From contig NZ_CP019606.1 of assembly GCF_001997345.1 (NCBI RefSeq), positions 1,736,001-1,800,000 on the forward strand: a DNA stretch of 64,000 nucleotides, in the 5' to 3' direction. Below, one piece after another: positions 63,035-64,000 of this stretch. Both the position numbers and the translations under genes were made by a program. This stretch comes from Tessaracoccus aquimaris (GTDB taxonomy: Bacteria; Actinomycetota; Actinomycetes; Propionibacteriales; Propionibacteriaceae). The notes under the pieces are model-generated. The model was not told the DNA's origin. It searched no databases and worked only from the letters and a program-made list of their open reading frames with translations. Each line of letters begins with the position of its first letter. Position 1 is the stretch's first letter.

Positions 63035-63469
63035 ATGACAACCAACAAGGCCCGAGCGGGCGCCGCCATCATCCTGTCCGCCCTCTTCCTGACCGCGCTG
63101 AGCGGCTGCGCCGCCGTCGACGACATGCTCCACAAGCAGGAGACCGCCACGTTCGCGGACAAGGCGGCCTTCGACGCGGGCGCCAAGACGGCCGCCGACT
63201 GGCTCCCCGCCGACTCGACGAACATCACGGAGCGGCGCTCCACCGAGAACGCCGGGATCGCCGTGATCCTGCTGACCTCGAAGTCGGAGCTTCCCGACAC
63301 CTGCAAGGACGCCGAGCGGCGCTCGGCCCCCACCCTCAACCTCGACGGCGCGCCCGACATCTACGACCCGAAGAACACCGCGGCGCACGTGTGCGGCGAC
63401 TGGACCGTGATGAAGTCCGACGGTGGCTGGTACGGCTGGACGCCGAACGTCGAGGACCAGGCCGGCTGA
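63035..63469 (+). CDS. Small lipoprotein
   Basis: The protein has 144 residues. A signal peptide ends at the lipobox LSGC (Cys near residue 25). The mature part has two cysteines (DTCKD, HVCGDW) that may form a disulfide, and no recognised domain. AGAAGGA 9 bases upstream favours ATG 63035. It is probably the last gene of the PadR-ABC operon and may serve as an extracytoplasmic accessory. Confidence 0.75.
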   Translation: MTTNKARAGAAIILSALFLTALSGCAAVDDMLHKQETATFADKAAFDAGAKTAADWLPADSTNITERRSTENAGIAVILLTSKSELPDTCKDAERRSAPTLNLDGAPDIYDPKNTAAHVCGDWTVMKSDGGWYGWTPNVEDQAG

Positions 63470-63471
63470 GC

Positions 63472-64000
63472 TCAGGCCAGTCGGTGGTGCACCCACACGT
63501 TGGGCTCGATGTAGACGGCGTAGTCGTGCTCGACGCTGCAGTGCACCGGTACGAGCGCCCCAGGCACGAGCACCGGGCCCGACGCGTCGAACGGCAGCCC
63601 CGTCCAGCCGCGCCACTGCGCGAGCGTTCCGGTGATGGCCATCGCGTGCGTCGAGACGCCGACGATCCTGCCGCCCGCCCTTGCGTGCACCCGCAGCCAC
63701 GGGTCTTCGGGCAGGCCGTCGGCCCGGACGCGGCGCGCGTAGTCGTGGATCGACTCGTCGGGTGCCAGGTGCTTCGCGCTCGGCCTCACCGGGGCCACCA
63801 GGTCGGCGAACCCGGCCTCTGCGGTCCTGCGCCGCATCTCGTCGAGCATCAGCGCGGAAAGGCCAGCGCGTTGGTGCGTGGTCGACACGGTGATCTCCAG
63901 GGCCGACACGAGGTTGGGCTCCCTGCCAAGTTGCCTGTCGATCGCGGCGCGGCGGATCACCCCGTCCCACCCGTCGCCGGGCAGCTCGCCGCGGGAGGGG
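63472..64000 (-). CDS. GNAT-like N-acetyltransferase, 5' end outside window
   Basis: The frame is open to the window edge, with 175 residues visible. LSALMLDEMRRRTAEAGF resembles the acetyl-CoA-binding turn of GNAT folds, and LVAPVRPSAKHLAP, WTGLPFDASGPVLVPGAL and VYIEPNVWVHHRL follow the pattern of an actinobacterial acetyltransferase-related family. The substrate is unknown. It converges on the lipoprotein gene with only 2 bases between stops. Confidence 0.65.
   Translation of the reverse strand, partial: PSRGELPGDGWDGVIRRAAIDRQLGREPNLVSALEITVSTTHQRAGLSALMLDEMRRRTAEAGFADLVAPVRPSAKHLAPDESIHDYARRVRADGLPEDPWLRVHARAGGRIVGVSTHAMAITGTLAQWRGWTGLPFDASGPVLVPGALVPVHCSVEHDYAVYIEPNVWVHHRLA

Overview
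The window is GC-rich DNA from an actinobacterium. Gene content (GuaB1, CtaC-CtaD-CtaF oxidase genes, PspA/PspAA, DUF3043, lipB-lipA-DUF4191, a single-chain FAD-type D-arabinono-1,4-lactone oxidase, two-lipoyl SucB) and the many start codons lying 6-7 bases after a TAnnnT box suggest a member of the Propionibacteriaceae (a Tessaracoccus-like genome is my inference, not shown by the sequence).

Layout. 1-4897: DUF5682, von Willebrand A and SWIM zinc-finger genes, the usual companions of a MoxR ATPase that would lie just upstream. 4912-6372: guaB1 with a strong terminator. 6427-26855: one ordinary membrane-protein gene on the minus strand has been cut in two by a 19,380-bp insertion (6948-26327). 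The insertion is bounded by identical outward-facing ISL3-family ends and by an 8-bp target duplication; removing it restores the frame exactly. Its left end is an intact ISL3 element and its right end an internally deleted 304-bp derivative in inverted orientation, so it looks like a composite transposon. Cargo: a ParB-like gene fused at a scar to a decapitated sigma-factor gene, a beta-propeller surface protein, a Gfo/Idh/MocA oxidoreductase, a two-component system, an iron-type ABC importer, a DUF222/HNH protein, a comEC tail, and a nested stack of insertion sequences (IS256-like, interrupted by a second ISL3 and by an IS481-like element).

27034-64000 is conventional chromosome: a NarL-type two-component system and an ABC-2 exporter; cytochrome c oxidase genes; erpA; a pspA-pspAA-glycerate kinase operon; leucyl aminopeptidase; a secreted repeat protein ending in an LPXTG-like motif; lpd and sucB; lipB, lipA, DUF4191 and an ABC-F protein; TetR, MATE and phosphotransferase genes; a TetR-aldehyde dehydrogenase pair divergent from a GH1 glycosidase, MFS transporter, alanine-racemase-fold and lactone oxidase operon; and a PadR-controlled FtsX-type ABC exporter with a lipoprotein.

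Four single-base losses in G or C runs (pepA once, sucB twice, the racemase-fold gene once) disrupt otherwise well-preserved genes. Their uniform character suggests sequencing or assembly error as much as real mutation. Many genes overlap by ATGA/GTGA, so the operons are tightly coupled. No tRNA, rRNA or CRISPR array was seen.
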